Shown piece after piece: positions 43,173 through 53,739 of a DNA stretch of 64,000 nucleotides. The stretch is from positions 165,602 to 229,601 of the forward strand of contig NZ_CAKKLV010000007.1 in assembly GCF_918698115.1 (NCBI RefSeq), given 5' to 3'. Each line of letters begins with the position of its first letter. Position 1 is the stretch's first letter. The position numbers were made by a program, and so were the translations under genes. The notes under the pieces were generated by a model. It did no database searches. It was given only the letters and a program-made list of their open reading frames with translations, and was not told the DNA's origin. The DNA comes from Peribacillus sp. Bi96 (GTDB lineage Bacteria; Bacillota; Bacilli; Bacillales; DSM-1321).

Positions 43173-43251
43173 GGACATCCACCTCTAGGAAGTTTTTCGA
43201 GCCTGTACGAATATAAAACTCAATGGCTGATTGCTTGTCAGCACTTTAGTC

Positions 43252-43287
43252 AAAAAAAAAGCGATAACGGCTCATTATCGCTTTTTT
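43252..43287. terminator. Terminator after murD
   Basis: AAAAAGCGATAA-CGGCTCA-TTATCGCTTTTTT with T-runs in both directions, 47 bases after the murD stop. It separates murE-mraY-murD from spoVE. Confidence 0.88.
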
Positions 43288-43334
43288 CCAAGGTGTCAAC
43301 GTAGAAGCAGGTTCACTTCTTTCTGCGAAAGCTG

Positions 43335-44687
43335 TTACTTAAGTTTATGCACGGCCTCCATAAACATGTCTCCTCTTTGCTCGAAAGTTTTATATTGATC
43401 CCAGCTTGCACAAGCTGGGGAGAGGAGAATACAGTCGCCTTCATTTGATAATTCAAATGCAGCCGGTACGGCCTTTTCTACATTATCGACACGTTTTATA
43501 TTCGTTATTCCTATTTCTTTGGCTACCCGCTCTATTTTTTCAGCTGTTTCGCCAAAAGTTATCACCGCTTTGACATTTTTCATAGCCGGTTTTAACTCAT
43601 CGAATTCATTTCCGCGATCCAAACCGCCAGCCAATAAGATGACTGGTTCCGTAAAGGATGTTAGCGCTTTGGAAGCTGCAAGAATGTTCGTCGCTTTTGA
43701 ATCATTATAAAATTTGCGATTTTCGATCGTTGTTACGAACTGCAGACGGTGCTCCACACCATAAAATGTTTTCAGTACAGTCTGAATGGCTTCGTTTGCG
43801 ACACCCTTCAGTTTGGCCGCTGAAATAGCTGCTAGCACATTTTCCAAATTATGTTTTCCAGGAAGGGCGATCTCGGAAACTTCAATGATTTTTTCTCCAC
43901 GGAAGTAAACGGCTCCTTCTTCAACATAGGCTCCATTTTCATGTTTCACTTCCGTTGAAAATGGAACAAGTTCAGCCTTGGTCTTTTTCGCCATGGATAT
44001 AACAGCATCTTGATCTGCATTATAAATCATGAAATCTGAAGCTAGTTGGTTTTTTGCAATCGCAGCTTTTGCTTCTGCATATTCCTGTTTGGAGCTGTGA
44101 TAATCCAAGTGCGCATCATATAAATTTGTCAAGATAGAGATTTCTGGACGAAATTCTTCTATTCCCATTAGCTGAAACGATGATAATTCGATGACGATCG
44201 AATCATCGGATTTTGCTTTCTCGGCGACACCAGAAGCTACAGTCCCGATATTCCCAGCGATAAGCGGTGATTTCTCACCGGTCTTCAACATTTCGAAAAC
44301 CAATGTAGTCGTAGTCGTTTTCCCATTTGTACCCGTGATGCCTATGAAAGGCGCCTCACTAATCTGATAAGCTAATTCAACTTCCGTAATAACCGGGATT
44401 CCTTTTTCCAATGCACCTTTTACTATAGGGTTCCGATAGGGGATTCCTGGGTTTTTCACGATCAATTCGAAGCCCTCATCAAGAAGTTCAATCGGATGAC
44501 TACCGCAGATGACTTTGATTCCCTGTTCTAGAAGTCCTTGAGCCTCTGGATTTTCCGATAATGGCTTCATGTCATTAACCGTCACGAATGCACCTAATTT
44601 ATGTAGAAGCGAAGCTGCCATCACTCCGCTTTTTGCCAATCCCAAAACCAATATTTTTTTCTCTGAATACTTGACTGTCTCTTTCAA
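43335..44687 (-). CDS. murD: UDP-N-acetylmuramoylalanine-D-glutamate ligase
   Basis: MurD adds D-glutamate to UDP-MurNAc-L-alanine. The 450-residue Mur ligase has the nucleotide-fold N-terminus [12 protein letters not shown], the ATP motif [14 protein letters not shown], the central-domain segment [16 protein letters not shown] and the C-terminal VEHRLQFV...FYNDSKATN. The start is a TTG immediately before the mraY stop region, with GAGGTG nine bases upstream. It is translationally adjacent to mraY. Confidence 0.95.
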   Translation of the reverse strand: MKETVKYSEKKILVLGLAKSGVMAASLLHKLGAFVTVNDMKPLSENPEAQGLLEQGIKVICGSHPIELLDEGFELIVKNPGIPYRNPIVKGALEKGIPVITEVELAYQISEAPFIGITGTNGKTTTTTLVFEMLKTGEKSPLIAGNIGTVASGVAEKAKSDDSIVIELSSFQLMGIEEFRPEISILTNLYDAHLDYHSSKQEYAEAKAAIAKNQLASDFMIYNADQDAVISMAKKTKAELVPFSTEVKHENGAYVEEGAVYFRGEKIIEVSEIALPGKHNLENVLAAISAAKLKGVANEAIQTVLKTFYGVEHRLQFVTTIENRKFYNDSKATNILAASKALTSFTEPVILLAGGLDRGNEFDELKPAMKNVKAVITFGETAEKIERVAKEIGITNIKRVDNVEKAVPAAFELSNEGDCILLSPACASWDQYKTFEQRGDMFMEAVHKLK

Positions 44688-45665
44688 TTATATCCACACC
44701 TCTAAATAGATTCCGAGTACCGCACACAGCAGGCCTACTGTCCAGAAGGTCACGACGACGCGCCATTCAGACCAACCAGAAAGCTCGTAATGGTGGTGCA
44801 GCGGACTCATTTTAAAAATACGTTTACCAGTCGTTTTAAAAGATCCTACCTGTAAGATTACCGAGAGCGTCTCTATAACGAATACTCCGCCAATGATTAC
44901 CAGGAGAATTTCAAGCTTCGTTAATAAAGCGATGGTAGCGATCGCCCCTCCAAGTGCCAAGGACCCTGTATCTCCCATGAATACCTTTGCGGGATGTGCA
45001 TTGAATACTAAAAATCCGAGTACTGCACCGACAACAGCCACCGAAAATATAGCGACATCATATTGTGACTGACTCCAGGCCAAAATGGCAAAGGCACCAA
45101 ATGCAATGGCTGACGTGCCTGAGACAAGTCCATCAAGCCCATCCGTTAAGTTGACGGCATTCGAAAAACCTACCAGCCAGAAAATAACGATAAAGAGATA
45201 GAACCAGCCAAAATCAACAGAAAAGTCAGTACCTGGAATCGTCAATTCCGGATTAAAACGGTCTGTCTGCTTAAAGACGAAGTAAAAGATGACCGAAATC
45301 ACTATTTGACCAATCAGTTTTTGCTTAGATGTCAGTCCTAGGTTACGCTTCATGACCACTTTGATGAAATCGTCCAAGAAACCTAGTAAACCAAAGCCCA
45401 AAGTTACGAATAATAATAAATACGTTTCTGTTGAAGGTACCGAAAATTTAAAAGTCATAACCAATGTAGCGATGGTAACCGATAATAAAATGACCAAACC
45501 GCCCATGGTGGGTGTTCCCGTTTTCTTAAGATGCGATTGTGGGCCTTCTTCTCTGATACTTTGCCCGAATTTCAACCTTCTTAAAAACGGGATGAAAACC
45601 GGCGAAAGAAGTACGGTTACTAAAAACGCCACCAAAATCGTATAAAAAATTACTTGTTCCAACAT
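44688..45665 (-). CDS. mraY: Phospho-N-acetylmuramoyl-pentapeptide transferase
   Basis: MraY moves phospho-MurNAc-pentapeptide to undecaprenyl phosphate, forming lipid I. The 325-residue membrane protein has about ten transmembrane segments and the conserved [44 protein letters not shown] and [15 protein letters not shown] motifs, including the catalytic Asp residues. The gene for the next enzyme, murG, is not in the window. Confidence 0.97.
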   Translation of the reverse strand: MLEQVIFYTILVAFLVTVLLSPVFIPFLRRLKFGQSIREEGPQSHLKKTGTPTMGGLVILLSVTIATLVMTFKFSVPSTETYLLLFVTLGFGLLGFLDDFIKVVMKRNLGLTSKQKLIGQIVISVIFYFVFKQTDRFNPELTIPGTDFSVDFGWFYLFIVIFWLVGFSNAVNLTDGLDGLVSGTSAIAFGAFAILAWSQSQYDVAIFSVAVVGAVLGFLVFNAHPAKVFMGDTGSLALGGAIATIALLTKLEILLVIIGGVFVIETLSVILQVGSFKTTGKRIFKMSPLHHHYELSGWSEWRVVVTFWTVGLLCAVLGIYLEVWI

Positions 45666-45755
45666 TCCTTACTCCCTCATTCCTAACACAATTCAAATAT
45701 AAAATTCTGCTTGTTGTCTTTTCTTGTTTGCAGCCGGGGCTAATTCAACGTTGAT

Positions 45756-47228
45756 TCAAACTGAACCTAAACGTCTTTGAATCGCCTTTTCCGCTTCTTC
45801 ACGGTCATCGAAGTGAAGCACTTCGTCACCGACCAATTGATATGTTTCATGCCCTTTTCCGGCTATTAAAATAACGTCGCCCTCTTCCGCCTTGGAAACA
45901 GCATAAGCGATAGCCTGCCTGCGGTCTTCAATAACCGTATATTCTTTACCCACTACACCAGCTTCCATATCCCTAAGGATTTGTGCTGCATCTTCACTTC
46001 GTGGATTATCCGAGGTGAAAATAGGGTCAGTAGCCAAGCTGCATGCAATTTCAGCCATGATAGGGCGCTTTGTCTTGTCTCGGTCCCCGCCGCAGCCCAC
46101 TATCACAAAAATTTTCTTTTCTGCAAACTCACCCACAGTTTTCAGTACATTTTCTAAACTGTCCGGAGTATGGGCATAGTCAACTATGACTGGGAAGCCC
46201 TGATTTGCTGTAATGAGCTCAAAACGGCCCGCAACACCTTTTATTTCCTCGATGGACCTAATTGTCTCATCCAGATCGTTCCCAGCGCATAAAGCGCTTG
46301 TGATGGCTGAGAGTACATTATAAACACTGAATTTCCCAATGAGCTTCAGCTGAATGTAACGCTCTTCTTTACCTGCTGTCAAGGTGAAAGATGTGCCATT
46401 TGCATTGATTTTTATATCCCTGGCCCTAATATCGGCTTCTTTGTCTATGCCGTATGTGACGACAGTAGCAGCGGTCGCTTTAATGAAATCACCCGTTGCC
46501 TCATCATCAGCATTAAGTACAGCATATTTAGGACGATTTTCTATGTAAGCATTTCCGAGCTGTGAGAAAAACAAGGATTTTGCCTGTCGGTATCTGTCCA
46601 TGGTTTTATGAAAATCCAAATGGTCCTGTGTGAGGTTCGTAAAAACAGCAATATCAAAATCACAGCCATGAACGCGCCCAAGTTCAAGTGCGTGCGAAGA
46701 AACTTCCATTATGGCCGTTGAGACAGACGCTTCGGTCATTTCATGAAAAGCCTTTTGCAGCGTAACGCTATCAGGCGTCGTATTCTTGGTTTCATATACC
46801 GTATCGGCAATTTTTGTATACATCGTGCCTATCAATCCTGTTTTTTCATGTCGATCCTCGAAAATCTTTTCAAGTAAATGACTGGTGGTCGTCTTTCCGT
46901 TCGTACCTGTAATTCCAATAAGACGCATCTTTTGGGTAGGATGACTATAATATGCATCGGCAAGTACCGCCATCGCCCTGTTTGAATCCCTGACAACGAT
47001 CACGGGTACTTCCAAATCAAGCGGCCTTTCGGCAATGATTGCCGCAGCTCCATGTTCAACAGCAGATTGGGCAAAATCATGACCATCGACTGTATAACCT
47101 TTTATACAAACAAATAGACTTCCGTCTTTGACTTTACGGTTGTCATTTTCAATGGAGGTGATTTCAGGATTCTCTCCTTCATAGGTGAATAAGGAGTGTA
47201 AATAAGATAGTAATTTGTGAAGCTTCAT
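45756..47228 (-). CDS. murE: UDP-N-acetylmuramoyl-tripeptide synthetase (meso-DAP type)
   Basis: MurE adds the third amino acid to the stem peptide. The 490-residue protein has the ATP motif [15 protein letters not shown] (about 106-120), the carbamylated-Lys region and the DNPR box (about residues 406-409, [11 protein letters not shown]), which is diagnostic for meso-diaminopimelate. This gives DAP-type, A1gamma-like peptidoglycan, as in Bacillus. It starts the murE-mraY-murD unit downstream of the spoVD terminator. Confidence 0.96.
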   Translation of the reverse strand: MKLHKLLSYLHSLFTYEGENPEITSIENDNRKVKDGSLFVCIKGYTVDGHDFAQSAVEHGAAAIIAERPLDLEVPVIVVRDSNRAMAVLADAYYSHPTQKMRLIGITGTNGKTTTSHLLEKIFEDRHEKTGLIGTMYTKIADTVYETKNTTPDSVTLQKAFHEMTEASVSTAIMEVSSHALELGRVHGCDFDIAVFTNLTQDHLDFHKTMDRYRQAKSLFFSQLGNAYIENRPKYAVLNADDEATGDFIKATAATVVTYGIDKEADIRARDIKINANGTSFTLTAGKEERYIQLKLIGKFSVYNVLSAITSALCAGNDLDETIRSIEEIKGVAGRFELITANQGFPVIVDYAHTPDSLENVLKTVGEFAEKKIFVIVGCGGDRDKTKRPIMAEIACSLATDPIFTSDNPRSEDAAQILRDMEAGVVGKEYTVIEDRRQAIAYAVSKAEEGDVILIAGKGHETYQLVGDEVLHFDDREEAEKAIQRRLGSV

Positions 47229-47333
47229 TTTTCCATCCCTCTCAACTTAATTTGAGGATTCATTATATGTGATTAGCCTTGGCTTGTCGAGAAACCATTT
47301 TTAATTATACGGGGTTATCTCGACTCCGTAAAC

Positions 47334-47362
47334 AAAGCGGCTGATGTTTCTTCAGCCGCTTT
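47334..47362 (-). terminator. Terminator of spoVD
   Basis: AAAGCGGCTGAAG-AAAC-ATCAGCCGCTTTGTTT, a near perfect stem 25 bases after the spoVD stop. Confidence 0.88.
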
Positions 47363-47386
47363 AACTATTCATCTATTATATTATAC

Positions 47387-49309
47387 TTATTCTGTATTTT
47401 CGCCAAGATAAATTCTTATTGTAGAGCCTTCTTTTACTTTAACACCTGGATCTGGTGCTTGATTTATGACTTTATCCCCATTACCGGCAATATCCAGCTT
47501 AAGATCAATGAGCTGTGTTTGCAACTCTTTCTTGCTCAGGCCCACAACATCAGGTACCTCGACCATTACTGGATCTGTCCAGACCGCCTCTTTCTCAATC
47601 TGGTTTTTTCTAGGCTTGACACCCATGGCCCTAAGTGAATCCTCCATGATATTCCCAACGATCGGAGCGGCAACGACCCCACCGAATTGTACCGTACCCT
47701 TCGGATTATCCACCGCGATATAGACGACGATTTGTGGATCATCAGCTGGAGCGACACCAATAAATGAGAGAATATAATTATTTTCAAGATATCGGCCATT
47801 TTCAGCTTTTTGCGCTGTACCTGTCTTCCCGCCTACTCGGTACGACTCCACGAACGCTCCTTTACCGCTGCCTTGCGCTACAACAGATTCAAGTGCTTCA
47901 CGGACTTTCTTTGAGGTCGCTTCCGAAATCACCTTTTTCTTGGCCTGTGGGGTCTTTCTCATTAATACTTCACCAGTTTTTGGATCAACCAGTTCCTTGG
48001 CGATATAAGGCGTATACAAAGTTCCACCATTCACTGCGGCCGATACCGCTGTCACCTGTTGAATGGGAGTTACTGCAACACCTTGTCCAAACGCAGTGGT
48101 TGCCTGTTCAACCGGGCCAACTCGATCCATATTGAACATGATTCCTTTTCCTTCTCCTGTTAAATCAATTCCCGTTTTTTGTCCAAACCCAAAATCATTG
48201 ATATATTTAAACAGCTTGTCTTTACCAAGCCGGTTCCCTAATTCTACAAATCCAGGGTTACATGAGTTCTCGACAACTTCAAGAAACGTTTGGTCCCCAT
48301 GTCCTCCGCTTTTCCAGCAATGAAGCGTTGCCCCCGCCACTTCTACATGCCCGGAGTCATAATAATGTTCCCTTTGTAAATCTACCTTCCCTTCCTCCAG
48401 CGCTGCAGCAAGGGTGATGATCTTAAAAGTCGAACCCGGTTCATATATACTCCAAACTGGTAAATTGCGATTATACACTTCGGAGGGGACATTTTGAAAA
48501 TTGGCCGGGTCAAAGGTCGGCCTGCTGGACATCGCTAATATTTCGCCGGTATTCGGGTTCATAGCTATGGCAATTAGGCCATCCGGATTATACGTTGCCT
48601 CCGCATTATCGAGCTCCCTCTCCACGATTGTCTGGATTTTGCTATCGATTGTCAGCTTCAAGTTATCTCCATCAACTGGAGGCTTATAGTCATCGGCCAT
48701 ATTCTCAAGTCTTTTCCCTTTGGCATCCGAATAAAATTTAACAAATCCTTTCTCCCCACTTAGCTCCTTATCATAAGACAATTCTATTCCCATCAATCCT
48801 TGGTTATCAGAGCCCGTAAAACCAAGAACATGTGAAAGATATTCTCCAAATGGATAGTGACGCTTTGAGTCTTCAGCGATATATACACCTTTTATACCTA
48901 ATGCCTTAATTTCCTTCGCCTTTTCATGAGATATCTTTCTGCCTTCCGGGATTCTGACACTCATCGCCTGTTTCGTTAACCATTGATAAGCCTTTTCCTT
49001 AGTCATATCCAATATTGAAGCAAGCTGTTCCGCCGTCTCCCCAGGATTTTCAATCTGTCTCGGGATGACATAGACGGTTGGTGCTGATATATTCGTTGCC
49101 AGCTCCACACCATTCCGATCCAAAATCTCTCCTCGCTTCGCTTCAAAAGGAATATTCCTGCTCCAGGAGTCTTTAGCCAGACCCGTCAACTTATCCCCAA
49201 GGTAAAATTGTACAATTCCCAAACGGATATCAATGATAAAAAAAACAACGATACCTACTGCCAATGCGATCGCCAGCCGTTTTCGGACAGTAACATTCGA
49301 AACACGCAA
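47387..49309 (-). CDS. spoVD: Sporulation-specific class B penicillin-binding protein SpoVD
   Basis: SpoVD is a D,D-transpeptidase that works with SpoVE in cortex synthesis. The 640-residue protein has a short cytoplasmic part, a membrane anchor (about 12-30), the PBP dimerisation domain starting FEAKRGEILDRNG, the transpeptidase domain with the active Ser in EPGSTFK (about residue 293), the SCN motif and KTGTAQ, and one C-terminal PASTA domain. The TTG at 49309 (RVSNVTVRKRL next) has GGAGGTG seven bases upstream and matches the B. subtilis start; the ATG at 49330 lies on the ribosome binding site. Terminators flank the gene. Confidence 0.95.
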   Translation of the reverse strand: MRVSNVTVRKRLAIALAVGIVVFFIIDIRLGIVQFYLGDKLTGLAKDSWSRNIPFEAKRGEILDRNGVELATNISAPTVYVIPRQIENPGETAEQLASILDMTKEKAYQWLTKQAMSVRIPEGRKISHEKAKEIKALGIKGVYIAEDSKRHYPFGEYLSHVLGFTGSDNQGLMGIELSYDKELSGEKGFVKFYSDAKGKRLENMADDYKPPVDGDNLKLTIDSKIQTIVERELDNAEATYNPDGLIAIAMNPNTGEILAMSSRPTFDPANFQNVPSEVYNRNLPVWSIYEPGSTFKIITLAAALEEGKVDLQREHYYDSGHVEVAGATLHCWKSGGHGDQTFLEVVENSCNPGFVELGNRLGKDKLFKYINDFGFGQKTGIDLTGEGKGIMFNMDRVGPVEQATTAFGQGVAVTPIQQVTAVSAAVNGGTLYTPYIAKELVDPKTGEVLMRKTPQAKKKVISEATSKKVREALESVVAQGSGKGAFVESYRVGGKTGTAQKAENGRYLENNYILSFIGVAPADDPQIVVYIAVDNPKGTVQFGGVVAAPIVGNIMEDSLRAMGVKPRKNQIEKEAVWTDPVMVEVPDVVGLSKKELQTQLIDLKLDIAGNGDKVINQAPDPGVKVKEGSTIRIYLGENTE

Positions 49310-49380
49310 AAACAGGCACCTCCATTTCATACATGCTTCAATATATGCTTGTCTACTCCAAGCTAGACTAAGAACAATTC

Positions 49381-49418
49381 AAAAAAATAAAGAGGGTGAT
49401 CCGTTTGGATCACCCCCT
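49381..49418 (-). terminator. Terminator of pbpB
   Basis: GGGTGATCC-AAAC-GGATCACCC followed by TCTTTATTTTTTT on the minus strand, directly after the pbpB stop. Confidence 0.9.
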
Positions 49419-49426
49419 CCTCATTT

Positions 49427-51589
49427 TCACTCGGTTTTCTCTTTAGTCGGTATATCTTCAGAAGCCCCTTCAGGCTGGGATAATTCAATTTTGAAGGAGT
49501 CACCTTCCTTCATCTTTTTCCCTGCCTCAAGATTTTGTTTACTCACATACCCAGTTCCTGTAGTTTGCAGATCCAGCTTCGCAACCTTAGCTAATTTCAT
49601 AACATCGCGTAAGGACCAACCTTCCATATCAGGAACTTTCATTTCACCTTCCGTTCTCAAGATTATTTTTTCACCCTGCAGGAGTGTACTCCCGGATTTC
49701 GGCGATTGATCGAGTACTTTCCGCCCACTTCCGATCGTGCTTACATCATAGCCAAGTTCCTTCAGCTCCCTGAGGGCTGAACTCTCCGTTTGATTCGTAT
49801 AGTCAATGATTTTATTTGCTTTTTGTTTTTTCACATCAGAAGGCTTTATGTTTAAATATTGCAAGCTATTTTGCATAACAGGATTGAATATCTCTGACAA
49901 TGGGTCTGCCCCAACATAAGATACACCTAGCTTTGGCTTCTTGACCGCCACATACATGACCAATTGCGGATCATCTTTTGGAGCCATACCTAAAAAGGAG
50001 AATACATAGTTATTTTTCCCTACTAAATATTTACCTGTCGGACCAGCTATTTGTGCTGTACCGGTTTTCCCTGCTACATCATATCCATCAATGGCATATT
50101 TCTTCCCTGTTCCATTTTTTGAAGAAATTACCGTTTCCAAATAGTCACGGACTTGTTTTGCACTTTCTGCCGAAATCGGTTCCCCGGTCACTTTTGGCTT
50201 TGTCGTTTTCAAAACCTTTCCAGTATCCTGATCCGAAATGCTTTTAATCACGTACGGCTGCATCATTTTTCCGTCATTAGCTATCGCGGAAGCTGCTTGG
50301 ATCTGTTGTATCGGGGTAACGGTCGAACCTTGTCCAAAGGAAGTTGTCACTTTTTCAAGCTTATACTTATATTGAATTTTACCGGTTATCTCGTTTGGCA
50401 AATCTATCCCCGTTTTTTTATCGAAACCGAACTTGGTCAAATACTCACGGAAGGTATCAGCTCCGATCTTATCCATAGCAAGAGTAGCAAAAGCTACGTT
50501 GGAAGAACGTTGAACCCCTTCAAGAAAAGTCATGTTTTTTCCTCTTTTAATGCCACTATGATCATGAATTTCCCCTGAACCCGCTTTATAAGTTCCTGAT
50601 ACAAAACTATCATTTGGATTAAAGACCCCTTCCTCGACAGCCGCGGCAAGGGTGAATGTTTTCATGGTTGAACCTGGTTCGAAGGTTTCTTCAATTGCAA
50701 GGTTACGCCATGTATCCGTTAGCCCCTCTTTTGTTGTTGGATGGAAGGTAGGCCTTTGCCCCATCGCCACGATCTCCCCCGTTTTGGGATTGGACACAAT
50801 TGCTATGATTTGTTCGGGATCATATTTTTCTTGCACTTTGCTCATCGAATCTTCCAAGAAAGTTTGGATCTTCTTGTCGATGGTCAATGTGACATCACTG
50901 CCATTATCCGGTGCAACCACCTTTTCTTTCGTATCCGGTAAGAGAAGACCCCATGAGTCACTGTCATATGTCAACTCCCCGTTCGTTTCCTTCAATTCTT
51001 TATTAAGGTACCTTTCAATTCCGAACTTACCAGCCATTTCTCCTGTTTTCTCATCTTTTTCTACATAGCCAATCAGATGGGATGCGAAGATACCATTTGG
51101 ATAAAAGCGTTTATTGGTTCTTCCAAATGTAATTCCCGGCAGTTCCAATTTTTCTATTTTCTGTTTGACGACCTGGGTCAAATCCTTGCCGGCACTTCCG
51201 AACTCCACCTGGTATGCTTTTTCTTTCGTAAGGCGCTCATAGATTTCCTGTTCATCCATGTCGATATATTTAGCGAGCTTGGCCGCGGTCATTTCCGGAT
51301 CTTTGACGTGCTCCGGTTCCTTTTCACTGAGCACAGCCCTTAAAATATAGGAAGAGGTATCCTCGGCGATGACTTCACCATTTGTATCGAGTATGCTGCC
51401 CCTTTTTGCCTCTATGACCTGTTTTTTTTCATATTTCTTCTCCATTTTCGATGCCAGTACTTCCCCACCAGCCGTACCTGTCACCTGAATATACAAAAAG
51501 CGGCAGATTAAAACAAAAAAGAGCAGGCCGAATAAGAAGAATAATCCGGCTGCCCCATGCTTCATATTTTTTTGTTTCTGCATTATCAC
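49427..51589 (-). CDS. pbpB: Division-specific class B penicillin-binding protein PBP2B
   Basis: PBP2B (FtsI) is the septal transpeptidase. The 720-residue protein has a membrane anchor (about 14-35), the PBP dimerisation domain from IEAKRGSILDTNG, the transpeptidase domain with active Ser about 307 in EPGSTMK, SSN and KTGTAQ, and two C-terminal PASTA domains. The GTG at 51589 overlaps the ftsL stop and has AAGGG six bases upstream; an ATG two codons later is an alternative. It belongs to the mraZ-rsmH-ftsL-pbpB operon. Confidence 0.96.
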   Translation of the reverse strand: MIMQKQKNMKHGAAGLFFLFGLLFFVLICRFLYIQVTGTAGGEVLASKMEKKYEKKQVIEAKRGSILDTNGEVIAEDTSSYILRAVLSEKEPEHVKDPEMTAAKLAKYIDMDEQEIYERLTKEKAYQVEFGSAGKDLTQVVKQKIEKLELPGITFGRTNKRFYPNGIFASHLIGYVEKDEKTGEMAGKFGIERYLNKELKETNGELTYDSDSWGLLLPDTKEKVVAPDNGSDVTLTIDKKIQTFLEDSMSKVQEKYDPEQIIAIVSNPKTGEIVAMGQRPTFHPTTKEGLTDTWRNLAIEETFEPGSTMKTFTLAAAVEEGVFNPNDSFVSGTYKAGSGEIHDHSGIKRGKNMTFLEGVQRSSNVAFATLAMDKIGADTFREYLTKFGFDKKTGIDLPNEITGKIQYKYKLEKVTTSFGQGSTVTPIQQIQAASAIANDGKMMQPYVIKSISDQDTGKVLKTTKPKVTGEPISAESAKQVRDYLETVISSKNGTGKKYAIDGYDVAGKTGTAQIAGPTGKYLVGKNNYVFSFLGMAPKDDPQLVMYVAVKKPKLGVSYVGADPLSEIFNPVMQNSLQYLNIKPSDVKKQKANKIIDYTNQTESSALRELKELGYDVSTIGSGRKVLDQSPKSGSTLLQGEKIILRTEGEMKVPDMEGWSLRDVMKLAKVAKLDLQTTGTGYVSKQNLEAGKKMKEGDSFKIELSQPEGASEDIPTKEKTE

Positions 51590-51942
51590 TGCACACCCTT
51601 CACATTATTCTTATTTAACTTGAACCCTAGCGCTGCAGCTTTTTCCCAAATTCTCTCGTATGTACTAAGTTCAGCAACCTGCACCTTCAAATCATCATTC
51701 ACCTTACTCTGTTCATCAATGGACTTTTCAACTTGCTGGATCTCTTTATTCGTTTCATAAATGGTCGCTTGATCGGAAACTATTTTCACACCCATAAAGG
51801 CAACCATAATAGCAAGGGCACATAGTAAGAAAACTTCACCAATGGATATCTTCGCTTTACGGATGACCACTGTTTGATGTGTCTGTTGCTGCTGTTGGTC
51901 TTCATATTGCTGTTCTTGTATTTTTTTGGCTATGGAACTCAT
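51586..51942 (-). CDS. ftsL: Cell division protein FtsL
   Basis: FtsL is a short bitopic membrane protein that forms the activating complex with DivIB and DivIC at the septum. The 118 residues have a Gln-rich cytoplasmic start, one membrane segment (about 34-54) and an extracytoplasmic leucine-zipper-like coiled coil (about 58-95). Sequence similarity in this family is low; location between rsmH and pbpB supports the call. AAGGGGG precedes the ATG. Confidence 0.93.
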   Translation of the reverse strand: MSSIAKKIQEQQYEDQQQQQTHQTVVIRKAKISIGEVFLLCALAIMVAFMGVKIVSDQATIYETNKEIQQVEKSIDEQSKVNDDLKVQVAELSTYERIWEKAAALGFKLNKNNVKGVQ

Positions 51943-51967
51943 TCATGTTCCCCCTTACTGTTTTTTT

Positions 51968-52906
51968 CTATAATTTTTGCTTTTCGGCGATTCTTAGCTT
52001 AGCGGATCGAGAACGATTATTCCCTTCCAATTCATCCTCTGAAGGTAAGATTGGTTTTCTCGTTATTATTTTCATGGATGGTTTGAATTCTTCCGGGATA
52101 ACCGGTAGTCCAGGCGGAAGGTCTGGCAAGCTACTAGCTTTTTTGAATACCGTTTTACATATTCTATCTTCAAGCGAATGGAATGTAATGACAGATATTC
52201 TTCCTTCCAAATCCAGGAGTGAAATCGCCTGCTCCAAGGAATCTTCAAAGACGCCAAGTTCATCATTTACAGCAATTCTTATTGCTTGGAATACTCGTTT
52301 CGCAGGGTGTCCGCCTTTACGTCTTGCCGGGGCCGGTATCCCATCTTTAATAAGCTCAACTAGCTCAAATGTCGTTTCAATCGGTTTAATTTCACGTGCC
52401 GCTTCAATTTTCCTGGCAATTTGCTTGGAAAACTTTTCTTCTCCATATTGAAAGAAAATTCGCATCAATTCATGGAATGACCAAGTATTCACGACATCAT
52501 AGGCAGAAATGGCAGCACTTTGGTTCATCCTCATATCCAAAGGGGCATCATGGTTATAACTGAATCCCCGCTCCGGTGTATCCAATTGTGGCGATGACAC
52601 ACCTAAATCATAAAGAATCCCATCCACTTTCTCGATTCCCCGGGCATTCAGCTCTTCTTTTAAGTATTTAAAATTATTAGGAACAAGAACAATACGTTCG
52701 CCATAGCTTTCCAATTTTTCCTTAGCATTCCGGATCGCCGTTTCGTCCTGATCAAAAGCATAAAGCCTGCCCTTGTCAGAGAGCTGTGAAAGCAAGTATT
52801 CGCTGTGACCGGCTCCTCCTAAAGTACAATCCACGTAAATTCCATCAGGTTTGATGTTCAATCCATCAACCGTTTCTTTTAATAACACTGTTGTATGTTG
52901 AAACAT
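51968..52906 (-). CDS. rsmH: 16S rRNA (cytosine(1402)-N(4))-methyltransferase
   Basis: RsmH methylates C1402 in the decoding centre of 16S rRNA. The 312-residue protein has the SAM motif [28 protein letters not shown], the [18 protein letters not shown] block and the [15 protein letters not shown] segment. The ATG at 52906 ([13 protein letters not shown]) has GGAAGG nine bases upstream; an ATG three codons earlier sits on that site. It is the second gene of the dcw operon. Confidence 0.96.
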   Translation of the reverse strand: MFQHTTVLLKETVDGLNIKPDGIYVDCTLGGAGHSEYLLSQLSDKGRLYAFDQDETAIRNAKEKLESYGERIVLVPNNFKYLKEELNARGIEKVDGILYDLGVSSPQLDTPERGFSYNHDAPLDMRMNQSAAISAYDVVNTWSFHELMRIFFQYGEEKFSKQIARKIEAAREIKPIETTFELVELIKDGIPAPARRKGGHPAKRVFQAIRIAVNDELGVFEDSLEQAISLLDLEGRISVITFHSLEDRICKTVFKKASSLPDLPPGLPVIPEEFKPSMKIITRKPILPSEDELEGNNRSRSAKLRIAEKQKL

Positions 52907-52958
52907 GCTAGACATCCTTCCAATCGGTTATTGAGTGACTCTATTTCTGAGGGCAGCC

Positions 52959-53390
52959 TTAAATATCAAAGCCAATCATATTTTCTGCTATCTCAGCGAA
53001 AGAATCCTCCGAAGCTGAAAAATAGTTTTCCCAAAGGGATTTGCTCCAAATCTCAATACGATTGGTAACACCAAGAATTACACATTCTTTTTCCAATTGG
53101 CCATATGAAGTAAGCGGCGTGGGAATATTAATTCGCCCTTGTTTATCTATTTCGCATTCTGTTGCTGCTGAAAAGAAAAACCGGGTAAAGGCTCGGGCAT
53201 CTTTTTTTGTTAAAGGCAGGGCTTTAAGCTTTTCTTCAAGCTGCTTCCACTCTTCCATAGGGTAACCAAATAAACATTGATCGAGTCCACGGGTCAGGAC
53301 AAATTGCTCCCCGAGATTATCCCTGAATTTCACTGGGACTATCAAACGACCCTTTATATCGATGTTATGATGGTACTCTCCCATGAACAT
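52959..53390 (-). CDS. mraZ: Transcriptional regulator MraZ
   Basis: MraZ is a ring-forming DNA-binding protein of the AbrB-like fold that regulates its own dcw operon. The 143-residue protein has two SpoVT/AbrB-like MraZ repeats: [19 protein letters not shown] and, near residue 82, [15 protein letters not shown]. The ATG at 53390 was chosen because proteins of the family begin MFMGEY. It is the first gene of the operon; a set of GTGG repeats lies just upstream. Confidence 0.95.
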   Translation of the reverse strand: MFMGEYHHNIDIKGRLIVPVKFRDNLGEQFVLTRGLDQCLFGYPMEEWKQLEEKLKALPLTKKDARAFTRFFFSAATECEIDKQGRINIPTPLTSYGQLEKECVILGVTNRIEIWSKSLWENYFSASEDSFAEIAENMIGFDI

Positions 53391-53422
53391 ACCCAATACC
53401 CCCACATTCTAATCTCAATGTA

Positions 53423-53446
53423 CCACATTCCCCCACCTTTCTCCAC
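53423..53446 (-). promoter_or_regulatory. Putative MraZ-binding repeats
   Basis: On the minus strand, GTGGA-GAAAG-GTGGG-GGAAT-GTGGT shows three GTGG units spaced exactly 10 bases (plus-strand CCAC at 53423, 53433 and 53443). In other bacteria MraZ binds three or four such phased repeats upstream of its own gene. A further GTGG at 53402-53405 is one base out of phase. Confidence 0.65.
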
Positions 53447-53608
53447 TTGTTTTTACTTTCTCTTTCCAAGCAAAAATTCCCTTCTTTTCTAAATAAGTTT
53501 ATTTAGTCAATTTATTTAAGAAAACCTGAAATTCGCTCGAACGAACTCATACGAAGGCGCAGACCCACTTTTACTGTCGAAGCACTACCTGCCCCGTGTT
53601 CTTGGAAC
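53447..53608. promoter_or_regulatory. Upstream region of the mraZ operon
   Basis: The interval contains a dyad CTAAATAA-GT-TTATTTAG at 53489-53506 next to TTGACT (minus strand, 53505-53510). TTGACT could be a -35 box, but the base 17 positions on is only AAAGAA, so the promoter is uncertain. No gene is visible. Confidence 0.35.
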
Positions 53609-53610
53609 AG

Positions 53611-53640
53611 AAAAAAGACAGGCTGGACGCCTGTCTCTTT
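53611..53640 (-). terminator. Terminator of bshC
   Basis: AAAGAGACAGGC-GTCCA-GCCTGTCTTTTTT, about 100 bases after the bshC stop. It separates bshC from the dcw operon. Confidence 0.88.
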
Positions 53641-53739
53641 TTCCATTTTTCATTTATCTCTCGTCAGGATAGGAATGTGGAAACTGTTAATCAAATGATC
53701 AGTTCCCCACTTTCCCCCAAAAACTCATGGTTCGTCATT

